A stretch of 64,000 nucleotides of DNA. It comes from a virus. Shown here one piece after another: positions 22,563 to 31,408 of the stretch. Position 1 is the first letter of the stretch. Every line of letters begins with the position of its first letter. The notes below the pieces were generated by a model that saw nothing but the letters and a program-made list of their open reading frames with translations, ran no database searches and had not been told where the DNA came from. The position numbers were made by a program, and so were the translations under genes. Where the stretch lies: positions 97,046 through 161,045 of IMG/VR virus record IMGVR_UViG_3300036719_002274. The stretch is one strand, 5' to 3'.

Positions 22563-22898
22563 ATGAAGAAGCAGTATAAGAAATCTTGTAAAGAAGTATT
22601 GATTAAATATACTGAACAGGGTTCAGATGCAATTAAACAGGTGATAGTTCACCACACTAGTAAGAGTAAGGCTATATTGGCATGGAAGAAAAGTAATCCC
22701 AATGCTCGATTAGTACCTATGCCATCAAGTGGTGAATATTCTGTAGAGGCTTATACTATAGTAAAATGTTGTAGAACGTGTAAACATTTTCAAGAATATT
22801 GCAATCTATATCCAGACTATCCTTCAAGAGGACAATGTTTAAAAACCACCAACATGATGTTATGGTTTAACGAATGTAAGGATTTTGAGGCTAAATGA
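22563..22898 (+). CDS. hypothetical cysteine-rich protein, 111 aa
   Basis: ATG directly after the promoter; no ribosome site. The N-terminal half is basic and soluble. The C-terminal half has six cysteines with spacing CCRTCKHF...YCNLYP...GQCLK...ECKDF, a likely zinc-binding or disulfide domain. Coupled to the next gene. No family recognised. Confidence 0.7.
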   Translation: MKKQYKKSCKEVLIKYTEQGSDAIKQVIVHHTSKSKAILAWKKSNPNARLVPMPSSGEYSVEAYTIVKCCRTCKHFQEYCNLYPDYPSRGQCLKTTNMMLWFNECKDFEAK

Positions 22899-23032
22899 AA
22901 CCATATAGTGATAAAATTAATCCTAAAGGTATGTCAGGTCGTAGGAAGTCAAAGAATACTGCACATCGTAGACGATCATTAAGAGTTGATAAGAAGTCAG
23001 CAAGACAGGCAGGAAAGAAAAATGAATATTAA
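22895..23032 (+). CDS. very basic peptide, 45 aa
   Basis: ATG overlaps the previous TGA. About a third of the residues are Lys or Arg (GRRKSKNTAHRRRSLRVDKK), so it probably binds nucleic acid or is disordered. It overlaps the start of 23022 by 11 nt. Function unknown. Confidence 0.6.
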   Translation: MKPYSDKINPKGMSGRRKSKNTAHRRRSLRVDKKSARQAGKKNEY

Positions 23033-23489
23033 TCTAAAATATCTAAGATACATTTTAATACATAAGTACTACGTTTTTAAAGCCTGTCTAAAATATGGAT
23101 TGGTTTGGCGAGGGCTTGTACACGATTTATCAAAATTGCGTCCATCAGAGTTTATACCTTATCGTGAATACTTTTATGGAGATTTAAGCAATACTGATGA
23201 ATGTGCAACAAACTTTGATTATGCTTGGAAGTCTCACCAGAAATGTAATAAACATCATCCCCAATATTGGCTATTGAAGAATGATGATGGTAAGCTACGC
23301 CCCTTAGAAATGCCATTGGTATACCGTCAGGAGATGGTAGCAGATTGGAGAGGTGCAGGGATGGCTATCAATAGTAAGGATGAGGTTCTAGCGTGGTATA
23401 CTAAAAATAGGTTGAAAATGATTATTGCGCCTGTTACCAGAGCATGGGTTGAAAATGAAATTGGATATAAAGAAGGAAAGGTAATATGA
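23022..23489 (+). CDS. DUF5662-like protein, 155 aa
   Basis: ATG 23022 has GGAAAGAAAA before it. The sequence shows GLVHDLSKLRPSEF and HQKCNKHHPQYW, which matches the HDxSK and HxxxxHHxxYW pattern of the DUF5662/HD-like family common in large phages. The histidines and aspartate suggest a metal-dependent phosphohydrolase, but no activity is known to me. Confidence 0.75.
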   Translation: MNINLKYLRYILIHKYYVFKACLKYGLVWRGLVHDLSKLRPSEFIPYREYFYGDLSNTDECATNFDYAWKSHQKCNKHHPQYWLLKNDDGKLRPLEMPLVYRQEMVADWRGAGMAINSKDEVLAWYTKNRLKMIIAPVTRAWVENEIGYKEGKVI

Positions 23490-23872
23490 AAACTATAAAG
23501 GGTTGGAAAGTAATTAGAGTAAAAGATAGAAGGTCGGCAGTTACGACAATGGGTTGCACAGAGCAAGGAAAGTATATTTTACATTACCCTGTAGGTGTTA
23601 CAGTTAAACCTAAAGTAGCGGGTACTAAGATATTATTTTTCAAAAAATTAGTACACGCCGAAATCTTTCGAGATATAAATAGTAAAGATTATAACGAACT
23701 TTTTATTGTTCCTTGTATTGCACAAGGGGCTTCAAAAATTAAAATAGTTTCTAATTTAATGCAAATTGATGATTTTTGGAAGCTTAAAAAATCCAAAAAA
23801 GGTGTTGGTTGCTTTAGTTGGATGGCTCCAAGTGGAACATATGGCGCAGATTCAATTAAATGTTTGAAATAA
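23486..23872 (+). CDS. hypothetical protein, 128 aa
   Basis: Coupled by an ATGA overlap. It is a beta-rich, Lys-rich protein with VYxx-type strands (YILHYPVGVTVKPKVAG), reminiscent of the small phage domains of the 'DUF7666' kind, though I am not certain. The downstream 66 nt are AT-rich spacer up to the GIY-YIG gene. Confidence 0.65.
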   Translation: MKTIKGWKVIRVKDRRSAVTTMGCTEQGKYILHYPVGVTVKPKVAGTKILFFKKLVHAEIFRDINSKDYNELFIVPCIAQGASKIKIVSNLMQIDDFWKLKKSKKGVGCFSWMAPSGTYGADSIKCLK

Positions 23873-23938
23873 ATTTGTTTAGGTTGTGGTATTGTTTTAT
23901 CAGCTTGTAGACTAAATAATTGTAGGAGTAATACAATT

Positions 23939-24634
23939 ATGTACATTTACAAGACAACTAACAAATTAAATGGTAAAATTTATATCGGACTTTCAAAGTT
24001 TGCGCCACAAGAAAATCCAGAGTATTTAGGTTCTGGTTATATCTTAAAGAAAGCTATTGAATGTTATGGTGCAGAGAATTTTGTAAAAGTTATTTTAGAA
24101 GAATGTTCTACACAGGAACAGCTATTAGAACGAGAAAGATACTGGATAGCCACATTAAAAGCTAATGACCGCAATGTGGGTTATAATATTTGTGAGGGTG
24201 GAACATGGGGTGACAATTGGACTAATCATCCTAATAAAGAAGAATGGCGCAAAAAACTTAGTGAATCTAATCGTGGCAAGAAGAATGGTAATTATGGTAA
24301 TCGATGGACTGATGAACAGAAAAGAAAAGCATCAGAAAGAGTAAAATTAAATCCTATAGGAATTGATCCTAAAACTGGTGAACACTATACAAAGAATCCT
24401 GAAACTAGAAAAAAATTATCAGATACGAAATTAGGTTTAAATAATCCACACTCAAATTTATGGAAATTAGTATCGCCCATAGGTGAAATTTTTATAATAG
24501 AAGGTGGAATCAAAAAGAAAATTAAAGAATGTGGTTCAGACTATCAACAATTTAAACACGCTTTAATATTACCTGACGGTGGACGAAGAAATCTTAAAGG
24601 TTGGACACTATATAAATTAGAAAAACCAATATAA
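23939..24634 (+). CDS. GIY-YIG homing endonuclease, 231 aa
   Basis: The N-terminus MYIYKTTNKLNGKIYIGLSK is a GIY-YIG nuclease signature, and a catalytic Arg/Glu region follows (LLERERYWIATL). The C-terminal part has NUMOD-like DNA-binding repeats (KRGKKNGNYGN; EQKRKASERV). It is free-standing (Seg-like), not in an intron, and inserted between 23486 and RtcB. AGGAG site present. Confidence 0.85.
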   Translation: MYIYKTTNKLNGKIYIGLSKFAPQENPEYLGSGYILKKAIECYGAENFVKVILEECSTQEQLLERERYWIATLKANDRNVGYNICEGGTWGDNWTNHPNKEEWRKKLSESNRGKKNGNYGNRWTDEQKRKASERVKLNPIGIDPKTGEHYTKNPETRKKLSDTKLGLNNPHSNLWKLVSPIGEIFIIEGGIKKKIKECGSDYQQFKHALILPDGGRRNLKGWTLYKLEKPI

Positions 24635-24637
24635 TTG

Positions 24638-24666
24638 TTGACAATAGCTACGAAATAATGTAGATT
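24638..24666 (+). promoter_or_regulatory. rtcB promoter placing the start codon at +1
   Basis: TTGACA (24638-24643), 17-nt spacer, TAGATT (24661-24666), then 7 nt to ATG 24674. One of the best-formed members of the leaderless class. Confidence 0.8.
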
Positions 24667-24673
24667 ATTACAC

Positions 24674-25864
24674 ATGAAAGAGATTAAAGGACAATTTAAT
24701 ACTGCGAAGGTGTTTGCATCAACAGTCGAACCTTCTTGTGAAGCACAAATTTTAGAGTTATGTAATGAAGAATGGGTATATAACTCTAAAATACGCATTA
24801 TGGCAGACTGTCATTCTGGTAAGGGATGTGTTATTGGTACTACTATGACAATTATTGATAAAATTGTTCCTAATTTAACCGGGGTTGATATCGGATGTGG
24901 GGTTCTTGTGACTAAATTTGATACGCTTTCTTTAACCTTGGAACAGGTTGACTCAATTGTTAAGCGTAACATCCCTATGGGTATGAATTCTCGTCAGTCT
25001 ATGGTGGTTGACTTTACTCCTGAATTGGATAAGGCTATCTGTAAGGAAGCTTTTGATCCTCGTCAGGTTTGTAAGTCCATTGGTTCGTTGGGTGGTGGAA
25101 ACCACTTTATCGAAATTGATAAGGACGATGAGGGTAATTTTTATTTAGTCGTACATACGGGTTCTCGTAACTTTGGTAAGCGTGTTGCTGAACATTACCA
25201 GAACAAGGCTGTTGATTATCATTCCAAGAAGGGTTTGAAGTCTACTCAAGAAATCATTAACGAGTTGAAAGCCAAGGGGTTACAACACATGATTCCTGCT
25301 GAATTGAAGAAACGTAATGCCGTGGCTAACGAAGCTTTGACCTATTTGGAAGGTGACTTGTTTGATTGTTACTTAAACGATATGCATATTGCTCAGAAGA
25401 TGGCAAGTGAGAACCGTAAGGCTATTGCAGATATCTTGTGCCGTACAATGCATATTAAGCCTACTGAACAATTTGAAACGATTCATAACTACATTGATGT
25501 TCATGCTATGATTTTGCGTAAAGGTGCTATCTCTGCGAAAGCGGGTGAAGTGTGCTTAATTCCTATCAATATGCGTGATGGTTCGTTAATCTGTGTTGGT
25601 AAGGGTAACGAAGATTATAACTATTCTGCGCCTCATGGTGCAGGTCGTTTAATGTCTCGTAAACAGGCGAAGCGTGAATTGTCTTTGGAAGGGTTCAAGG
25701 ATACGATGAAGGATATTTATTCATCTACGGTGGGTGCGTCTACGTTGGACGAAGCACCTGATGCTTACAAGCCTATTGCTGAAATCTTGGAGAACATTCA
25801 GGATACGGTTACGGTGTTGAAGCAGATCAAGCCTATTTACAATGTGAAAGCGGAAGAGGAATAA
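24674..25864 (+). CDS. rtcB: RtcB RNA-splicing ligase, 396 aa
   Basis: Family hallmarks are present in order: ADCHSGKG, VDIGCGV (metal site), GSLGGGNHFIE, HTGSRNFGKRV, and SAPHGAGRLMSR with His321 as presumed guanylylation site. Length is close to the usual 400-480 aa. RtcB joins 2',3'-cyclic phosphate or 3'-phosphate RNA ends to 5'-OH ends with GTP and Mn2+, repairing tRNAs cut by anticodon nucleases. No archease gene is evident. Transcribed from a leaderless promoter. Confidence 0.93.
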   Translation: MKEIKGQFNTAKVFASTVEPSCEAQILELCNEEWVYNSKIRIMADCHSGKGCVIGTTMTIIDKIVPNLTGVDIGCGVLVTKFDTLSLTLEQVDSIVKRNIPMGMNSRQSMVVDFTPELDKAICKEAFDPRQVCKSIGSLGGGNHFIEIDKDDEGNFYLVVHTGSRNFGKRVAEHYQNKAVDYHSKKGLKSTQEIINELKAKGLQHMIPAELKKRNAVANEALTYLEGDLFDCYLNDMHIAQKMASENRKAIADILCRTMHIKPTEQFETIHNYIDVHAMILRKGAISAKAGEVCLIPINMRDGSLICVGKGNEDYNYSAPHGAGRLMSRKQAKRELSLEGFKDTMKDIYSSTVGASTLDEAPDAYKPIAEILENIQDTVTVLKQIKPIYNVKAEEE

Positions 25865-25867
25865 ATA

Positions 25868-25990
25868 ATGAAGGTACTACTATGTCTAGTTTGTATTACA
25901 TTTATTACTGGATGTTCGACATACAATAATAGAAAATACATACCAGAAGCGGGTAGTACCGAATTATTTCCAACCCATAGGATAAATTAA
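25868..25990 (+). CDS. small lipoprotein, 40 aa
   Basis: Signal peptide ends FITGCS, a lipobox with Cys16. The mature peptide is 25 residues, polar (STYNNRKYIPEAG). Starts 3 nt after the rtcB stop. A micro-lipoprotein, possibly spanin-like or exclusion-related, but no evidence beyond the lipobox. Confidence 0.65.
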   Translation: MKVLLCLVCITFITGCSTYNNRKYIPEAGSTELFPTHRIN

Positions 25991-25991
25991 A

Positions 25992-26219
25992 ATGAACGAA
26001 GATATTAAACCATTACCATGTCCCTTTTGTGGCGAGATTCTTACATTTCAAATTGATGAAATGGGTGGGGTGTGGTACGAACATAGTGATCGCAATCCTT
26101 ATACTGTCTTTACATATAAGACAAACTATAATGAAGCAAAGCGTTGTGTGTTGTCACATTTTACCTTAGATGGTGATCCAAAAGCTATTAAACAATGGAA
26201 TGATCGAATAAAGGATTAA
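25992..26219 (+). CDS. Lar-like zinc-ribbon protein, 75 aa
   Basis: LPCPFCGEIL at the N-terminus and AIKQWNDRI at the C-terminus match Lar-like restriction-alleviation proteins, and the region between carries one more cysteine (KRCVLSH). The second CxxC is degenerate compared with 3477. Immediately upstream of kptA. Confidence 0.72.
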   Translation: MNEDIKPLPCPFCGEILTFQIDEMGGVWYEHSDRNPYTVFTYKTNYNEAKRCVLSHFTLDGDPKAIKQWNDRIKD

Positions 26220-26220
26220 T

Positions 26221-26799
26221 ATGGACATTCGCAAAGTTAGTAAAATATTGTGTTTAAGTTTACGACATAAACCAGAACTTTTGAAATTGAATATGGATTC
26301 CGAAGGTTGGGTTGATGTCAATGAATTAATCCGCAGATACAATAATTACTATAAGCCTGACACTTACCTTAATAGGAATTTTCTTGATAAGGTGGTTGAA
26401 GAGAACAATAAGAAGCGTTTCGCCTATAGTGATGATGGTACAAAGATTCGTGCCTCTCAGGGACATTCGATTAATATTAATTTGAATCTTCCTGAGAGTG
26501 TTCCAGAAGATATTTTATATCATGGAACAGCTAAACGTTTTCTTAATGGTATCATGAAAGAAGGTTTGAAGAAAATGGAGCGTCAACACGTTCATTTATC
26601 TGACAATCTTAAAACAGCTTATTCAGTAGGTTCACGACATGGAGAACCTATTATTCTTATGGTACATGCGGGTGTAATGCATAAGAATGGGTTTAAGTTT
26701 TACAAATCCGAGAATGGGGTATGGTTGACTGATAATGTTCCGAAACAATATCTTGACTTTGCACCAATAATTGCGTATACTACTGGCTACGGTAAATAA
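26221..26799 (+). CDS. kptA: RNA 2'-phosphotransferase KptA/Tpt1, 192 aa
   Basis: The conserved Tpt1 set is visible: LSLRHKPELL (Arg15/His16), EGWVDVNELI, RASQGHS, LYHGTAKRF and RQHVHLSDN. Tpt1 transfers an internal RNA 2'-phosphate to NAD+, giving ADP-ribose-1'',2''-cyclic phosphate, and can also ADP-ribosylate RNA ends. It matches repair of RNA sealed by T4 Rnl1/plant-type ligases and could feed the macro-domain enzyme. Full length. Confidence 0.92.
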   Translation: MDIRKVSKILCLSLRHKPELLKLNMDSEGWVDVNELIRRYNNYYKPDTYLNRNFLDKVVEENNKKRFAYSDDGTKIRASQGHSININLNLPESVPEDILYHGTAKRFLNGIMKEGLKKMERQHVHLSDNLKTAYSVGSRHGEPIILMVHAGVMHKNGFKFYKSENGVWLTDNVPKQYLDFAPIIAYTTGYGK

Positions 26800-26809
26800 A
26801 GGATAAATT

Positions 26810-27043
26810 ATGGGATATGATTTTACAATAGAGAAGTATTACAAAGTTAAAAAGGAAGGTCGCTATCCTGCACCATGTCCTAGAGATAAAAACGACACTT
26901 GGTTGTTATTTGATGATGATATTTTGACTAAAAATGAAGATGGTACGTTTGCGTGTCAAACAGGTATATGCAGAATTGGCATTATCCTTAAAGATGATGA
27001 AATTGAATATTTTGAGAAACCAGTTAGATTACGTATCGGGTAA
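26810..27043 (+). CDS. hypothetical protein, 77 aa
   Basis: AAGGATAAATT site. A small mixed alpha/beta protein with two cysteines (PCPRDKN and QTGICR), not an obvious zinc site. It lies between kptA and an HTH-like gene. Function unknown. Confidence 0.72.
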   Translation: MGYDFTIEKYYKVKKEGRYPAPCPRDKNDTWLLFDDDILTKNEDGTFACQTGICRIGIILKDDEIEYFEKPVRLRIG

Positions 27044-27051
27044 GGCTTAAT

Positions 27052-27390
27052 ATGAATAACTTTGAAAAACTAGCTAAGAAATCACATGAAGATGCAGTTA
27101 AATTTTGGTCGAGTGTCCCTTGGCATTTGACTAATCAAGAAATTGAACAGGTAATCAATCGACCTTACAACACTATTGCTATGTATCGTAAAAATTATGC
27201 TTCACATACACTTGGTGTTAGGAAGAGTTGGAAACCAAAGGTTCTAAAGCTTATCAAAGGTGACTTAAATTACATTGTAGCTAAGAATTTTGTAGAACAA
27301 GCGAGTGCTAGAGTTGCGGGATATGCTTTAGGCAAACAATTGAAACAGTCTCGTAAACCTAGTTTAATCTATCTCAAATTAAAGGATTAA
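27052..27390 (+). CDS. HTH-like hypothetical protein, 112 aa
   Basis: Residues around 25-45 read LTNQEIEQVINRPYNTIAMY, a plausible helix-turn-helix, followed by basic residues (RKNYASHTLG). The C-terminus is helical and basic. Possibly a small DNA-binding regulator; no family assigned. Confidence 0.65.
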   Translation: MNNFEKLAKKSHEDAVKFWSSVPWHLTNQEIEQVINRPYNTIAMYRKNYASHTLGVRKSWKPKVLKLIKGDLNYIVAKNFVEQASARVAGYALGKQLKQSRKPSLIYLKLKD

Positions 27391-27391
27391 T

Positions 27392-27619
27392 ATGGATTTT
27401 GACACACTACGAAATGATATTGATGAAATGAATAATAGAATTATGGCAGAACTTGATGCAGAGATATCAGATTTTGTTGAATGGTATAGGTTAGTTGAAA
27501 GAATTGGTAAGATCGTTGGTCTTCCTTCATCAAAATTCCCAAAGGGTAATGAGCATATTGTCGAGAAGATTCAAGAGTTGGTGGATGCCAAAAATCGTTA
27601 TACTGATGATGGAAAATAA
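27392..27619 (+). CDS. hypothetical protein, 75 aa
   Basis: Starts 1 nt after the previous stop. Acidic N-terminal helix (NDIDEMNNRIMAELD), then a mixed domain. The stop lies 4 nt before the -35 box of the ligase promoter, so it ends this transcription unit. No recognised family. Confidence 0.7.
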   Translation: MDFDTLRNDIDEMNNRIMAELDAEISDFVEWYRLVERIGKIVGLPSSKFPKGNEHIVEKIQELVDAKNRYTDDGK

Positions 27620-27622
27620 TTA

Positions 27623-27651
27623 TTGACTAATACAATTAAACAATGTAGTCT
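27623..27651 (+). promoter_or_regulatory. DNA ligase promoter placing the start codon at +1
   Basis: TTGACT (27623-27628), 17-nt spacer, TAGTCT (27646-27651), then 7 nt to ATG 27659. A TTG in the -35 box would open a longer frame, but it is promoter sequence. Confidence 0.8.
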
Positions 27652-27658
27652 ATTAAAC

Positions 27659-28786
27659 ATGAATAAAACATATCCAATTATTTACAAAAGAACTAAAACG
27701 TCAGCAATTCAGACATGGCAGATCATAGTCGAGGGTAACACTTATTATACCGTAGATGGTCAAATAGACGGTGTTAAGAGCAAATCTGCGCCTACTGTGT
27801 GTAAGGGTAAGAACATTGGCAAGGCTAATGAGACTTCCGATGAACAACAGGCTATTGCAGAGGCAGAAGCTAAAATTGAAAAGAAGCTTAAAACAGGCTA
27901 TAGTGAAGATATTGCAAATATCGATACCTGTCTAAAGTATTTTGAGCCACAACTTGCTGAAAAGTATATTGAATTTAAGGATAGTGTTGTATTCCCCATC
28001 TTGGCAAGTCGTAAGATCGATGGTGCAAGAATGGTGAATACAGCTACAGCTATTACCACTCGTAAGGGTGAAGATTATCTAAGCTGTCCACATATTCAGA
28101 AGGCACTTAAACCCTTCTTTGCCAAGCATCCTAAAGGTGTGGTTGATGGTGAAATTTATTCACACGGTCAATTCTTTGAGAAGATCATGAGTCTTGTGCG
28201 TAAGAAGAAACCAACACAAGCTGAAATTGATGAAAGTGAGAAGCTTTGTAAATTGTGGATTTTCGATGGTATTGTAGACGATTCAAAGGAAGGTTTTGCA
28301 AAGCGTTTTTCAGACCTTAAACGAGAATTGAAGGCTACTATTGATTCTAAAACACTTGAAAAGTATTTTGTGTTTGTAGAGAATGTAGTAATCAACAGTC
28401 ATGAAGCGTTTGAAGCTGAACATGATAAGTATGCGGGTGAAGGATTTGAAGGTGCAATTCTTCGTTATGCCAATGCTCCGTATTACAATAAGCGTAGTAA
28501 GTATCTTTTGAAGTATAAGCATTTCATTGATGAAGAGTTTGTGATTGTTGATTTTCTTGAAGGTACTGGTTCTGATGCAGGGTTGGCTAGTAAGATCGTA
28601 GTCCGTTTGAAAGATGGTTCAACGTCAGAAGCGGGTATCCGTGGTGATACTGCATACGTCACTCAGTTGTTGAAGGATCGTAAGCATTACATTGGCAAAA
28701 AGGCAACAGTTCGTTATCAGAATTTCACCAAGTATGGTAAGTTACATTTTGGTGTAGCGGTTAATATTGATCGATTTGATATATGA
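27659..28786 (+). CDS. ATP-dependent DNA ligase, 375 aa
   Basis: Nucleotidyltransferase motifs: SRKIDGARM (motif I, Lys119 presumed adenylylation), VVDGEIYS (motif III), LWIFDGI, EGFEGAILR (IV), YLLKYKH (V). The C-terminal OB part continues to about residue 370 (RYQNFTKYGKLHFG). Length fits small phage and viral ATP ligases. ATG 27659 chosen because the upstream TTG is promoter sequence. It seals DNA nicks in replication and repair. Confidence 0.9.
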   Translation: MNKTYPIIYKRTKTSAIQTWQIIVEGNTYYTVDGQIDGVKSKSAPTVCKGKNIGKANETSDEQQAIAEAEAKIEKKLKTGYSEDIANIDTCLKYFEPQLAEKYIEFKDSVVFPILASRKIDGARMVNTATAITTRKGEDYLSCPHIQKALKPFFAKHPKGVVDGEIYSHGQFFEKIMSLVRKKKPTQAEIDESEKLCKLWIFDGIVDDSKEGFAKRFSDLKRELKATIDSKTLEKYFVFVENVVINSHEAFEAEHDKYAGEGFEGAILRYANAPYYNKRSKYLLKYKHFIDEEFVIVDFLEGTGSDAGLASKIVVRLKDGSTSEAGIRGDTAYVTQLLKDRKHYIGKKATVRYQNFTKYGKLHFGVAVNIDRFDI

Positions 28787-29043
28787 GAAACCTACAGTCA
28801 GTTGATTTGAAATTAGGTGAGTTCTACGATGTATCTTATTATAATGGTAAGATTATTAAAACCAGAATGATTAAGGTTACACGTAAAGGATTCAACCTTT
28901 TAAATTTATTGACAAATCGATGTTTATTGCACCGACACTTATACATGACAGGAATGGGTGACAAAGAATTTACTAAGAAGGGGGAAATTTCTGGTAAGTT
29001 TCTCGTTCACAAATTTATTACTGTACATCCTGTAAAAGTATGA
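28783..29043 (+). CDS. hypothetical protein, 86 aa
   Basis: ATG overlaps the ligase stop (ATGA). A beta-rich basic protein (KLGEFYDVSYYNGKIIK; HRHLYMTGMGD) probably of the small SH3-like type. No family recognised. Confidence 0.72.
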   Translation: MRNLQSVDLKLGEFYDVSYYNGKIIKTRMIKVTRKGFNLLNLLTNRCLLHRHLYMTGMGDKEFTKKGEISGKFLVHKFITVHPVKV

Positions 29044-29072
29044 TATGATTATACGAAATAAAGGAGATTCAG

Positions 29073-30107
29073 ATGAACTTAACAAGCATAGAAACATTAA
29101 AAGCCAATTATGATGTTACAGAATTTAAAGAATATGTAATACCGATTCCAGAAAAGCCTACCAAAGGTTTAGTTTTAATTGTGGGTAATAGTGGTAGTGG
29201 TAAGTCTACTATCATTAAGAAGTGGTTTCCTGATGTCGAACCTATCGCCTTCGATAATAAAGTTAGCGTTATTGAGAATTTCAAAACACTTGAAAATGGT
29301 GAAAAACTATTGAAGTCGTTTGGGTTACGTTCCATTCCAACGTGGTTTCGCCCTTTTAGCACTCTTTCAAATGGTGAGGCACATCGAGCCTACTGTGCAA
29401 AGTGTATTGACTCTGGAATAAATTTTATTGATGAATTTACATCTGTTGTAGATCGTGATACTGCGAAATCCTTATCAGCTTCTATTAAAAATTGGTATAA
29501 AGATGGGTTATTAGTTTTAGCAACTTGCCACCATGACGTTGAGGAATGGCTATGTCCTGACGTTATATATGACGCTGATAGGCAAGAGTTCAGAGAAAGA
29601 AGGTATCTTTGGCGACCAAAAATCAAACTTGACATTTATCCATCCACAGTCAAAGATTGGATTTTATTCAAAAAGCATCATTATCTAAGTGGTGACTTAG
29701 CTTCATCCTGTCATTGTTATACTGCTTACATCGGAGAAAAGCCTGTTGGTTTTGTTGGGGTGATACACGGTACTGGTAGAGATATTAAAAGCTATTGGAG
29801 AGAAAGCCGAATTGTCGTGTTACCTGAGTTTCAAGGTTTAGGTATTGGTAAGACGCTTAGTGATGCTATTGCACAGGAATATAAAGATCGAGGGTTAAGA
29901 TATTTCTCTAAAACAGCGCATCCTGTACTAGGCAATTATCGAAATGCTTCTAAATTGTGGAGAGGCACTAGTACTAATGGTAAAGCTAGACCGTCTTATA
30001 TTAAAAAGGATGGTCAAGCAAGAACACATAAAGGATTTGGCACTACAAAGGAATCACTTTTAAGAGATTCAGTACGTGTTTGTTTTTCACATGAATATAT
30101 GGGGTAA
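29073..30107 (+). CDS. ABC-type ATPase fused to GNAT acyltransferase, 344 aa
   Basis: Residues about 30-165 form an ABC-ATPase: Walker A GNSGSGKST (38-46), signature-like LSNGE (98-102), Walker B NFIDE, H-loop ATCHHDV. Residues about 185-300 form a GNAT domain: HHYLSGDLA, RIVVLPEFQGLGIGKTL (acyl-CoA loop QGLGIGK) and SKTAHPVLGN. No membrane domain, so it is not a transporter. This ATPase-GNAT fusion layout resembles the family that includes Mom-type DNA-modification acyltransferases, but that link is inference. Confidence 0.78.
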   Translation: MNLTSIETLKANYDVTEFKEYVIPIPEKPTKGLVLIVGNSGSGKSTIIKKWFPDVEPIAFDNKVSVIENFKTLENGEKLLKSFGLRSIPTWFRPFSTLSNGEAHRAYCAKCIDSGINFIDEFTSVVDRDTAKSLSASIKNWYKDGLLVLATCHHDVEEWLCPDVIYDADRQEFRERRYLWRPKIKLDIYPSTVKDWILFKKHHYLSGDLASSCHCYTAYIGEKPVGFVGVIHGTGRDIKSYWRESRIVVLPEFQGLGIGKTLSDAIAQEYKDRGLRYFSKTAHPVLGNYRNASKLWRGTSTNGKARPSYIKKDGQARTHKGFGTTKESLLRDSVRVCFSHEYMG

Positions 30108-30126
30108 ACTCCATTAGAAAGTTAAT

Positions 30127-30867
30127 ATGAAAGAAGTAAAAATAGTAGCAACTAGCGATATACATGGGGAACTTGAATTCAAGATTCCTTCTGGTGATAT
30201 TTTGACTATTAGTGGTGATATCTGTCCTGTTAATGGCTCACATAATCCGACTAATCAGATGTATTGGCTTAAAAACCATTTCCTACCTTGGACTGACCAG
30301 TTAATTAAGAATAAAGTGGTTAAGCATGTTGTCTTTATTGCGGGGAACCATGATTTCGTCTTTAAAAAGGTTACTACTAATACTACAGGTGATTTCTATA
30401 TGTCGTTACCTGATAATGTACATTTTCTAAACGATTCTGGCGTTGAACTTGAAGGTGTTAAAATCTATGGTACACCGTGGACACCGACCTTTGGTAATTG
30501 GGCGTTTATGACTTGTGAGGAAGCTTTGGATAATATTTATTCTAAGATTCCAGAAGGTTTGGATATACTTTTATCTCATGGCCCTGCTTATGGTTGGAAT
30601 GATGTAATCTTAAAAGGCCCGTATAAAAGTTATTCCAGAGAAGATGAACATATCGGTTCAAAATCTTTGAGAAAACACATACTTAGAGCTAAACCTAAAC
30701 ATTTTTGTTATGGTCACATACATGAGTGTTCACATACTCCGTTAATTATTCCACATATTAACGAAAATATTGAACGGGTATCAGAAACTACTAGTAATTG
30801 TGTTTCTTTGCTTAATGATGATTATGAGATTGAATATCCAACATATCAATTTAATCTTGTAAAATAG
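30127..30867 (+). CDS. calcineurin-like metallophosphoesterase, 246 aa
   Basis: Metal motifs in order: ATSDIHG (D-H), ISGDICP (GD), VFIAGNHDF (GNHD), LLSHGPAYG and CYGHIHE (GHxH). This is a complete metallophosphoesterase of the MPPED-like type. Substrate could be nucleotides or nucleic-acid ends; not determinable. Preceded by the ATPase-GNAT gene. Confidence 0.85.
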   Translation: MKEVKIVATSDIHGELEFKIPSGDILTISGDICPVNGSHNPTNQMYWLKNHFLPWTDQLIKNKVVKHVVFIAGNHDFVFKKVTTNTTGDFYMSLPDNVHFLNDSGVELEGVKIYGTPWTPTFGNWAFMTCEEALDNIYSKIPEGLDILLSHGPAYGWNDVILKGPYKSYSREDEHIGSKSLRKHILRAKPKHFCYGHIHECSHTPLIIPHINENIERVSETTSNCVSLLNDDYEIEYPTYQFNLVK

Positions 30868-30919
30868 GTTTGTACATATCATTATACGATGAAAAAATTA
30901 CAGGAGAAAGTGTATAAAA

Positions 30920-31408
30920 ATGAAAGAAATTAGATACGAAACTAATATACATACATTAAAATTTGATGTACCTAGTATTTTTCTAGCGGGTGTGACTGTT
31001 AGAGGAAATCAAACCCACTTGACTTCATGGCGTTTTGAAGCTATTGAATTATTCAAGTCTAAAGGATTTGATGGCAATTTAATCATTCCTGAATTTATTG
31101 ATAAGACTGAATCTGATAAGTATCGCTATGATTTACCAGTGTGGGAAAATTGTGGACTTTCGAATTCACATGTGATAATGTTTTGGATACCACGAACAAG
31201 AGAATTAATTGGACTTACGACTAATTTTGAAATGGGTTATTGGATGGCTCGACATCGTAGAAAACTTGTCTACGGTAGACCTGATGATTCATTTCGACAT
31301 AATTATAATGATATCATGTGGGTGGAAGATGCTCAACGAGTTGGTGCGTCATGTCCAATTTATAACACTTTGGAGAAGACGGTTGATGCCTCTTTAAAAC
31401 ATTTATGA
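30920..31408 (+). CDS. nucleoside 2-deoxyribosyltransferase-like protein, 162 aa
   Basis: Contains PSIFLAGVTVRGN, VWENCGLSNSHVIMFWIPR and TTNFEMGYWMAR, the features of the nucleoside 2-deoxyribosyltransferase-like family 2 (SIFLAG start; W.PR; TxxEMG with the catalytic Glu). These enzymes cleave or transfer N-glycosidic bonds and some act on nucleotides. A paralogue is at 47234. It may process modified nucleotides or signalling nucleotides. Confidence 0.8.
   Translation: MKEIRYETNIHTLKFDVPSIFLAGVTVRGNQTHLTSWRFEAIELFKSKGFDGNLIIPEFIDKTESDKYRYDLPVWENCGLSNSHVIMFWIPRTRELIGLTTNFEMGYWMARHRRKLVYGRPDDSFRHNYNDIMWVEDAQRVGASCPIYNTLEKTVDASLKHL

Noticed and set aside
23873-23938. Extra coding frame before the GIY-YIG gene
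   Set aside because: A short cysteine-containing open stretch has no start codon or ribosome site and runs only to the next gene.
27623-27658. TTG start of a longer DNA ligase
   Set aside because: These bases are a clear -35/-10 promoter; ATG 27659 is the biological start.
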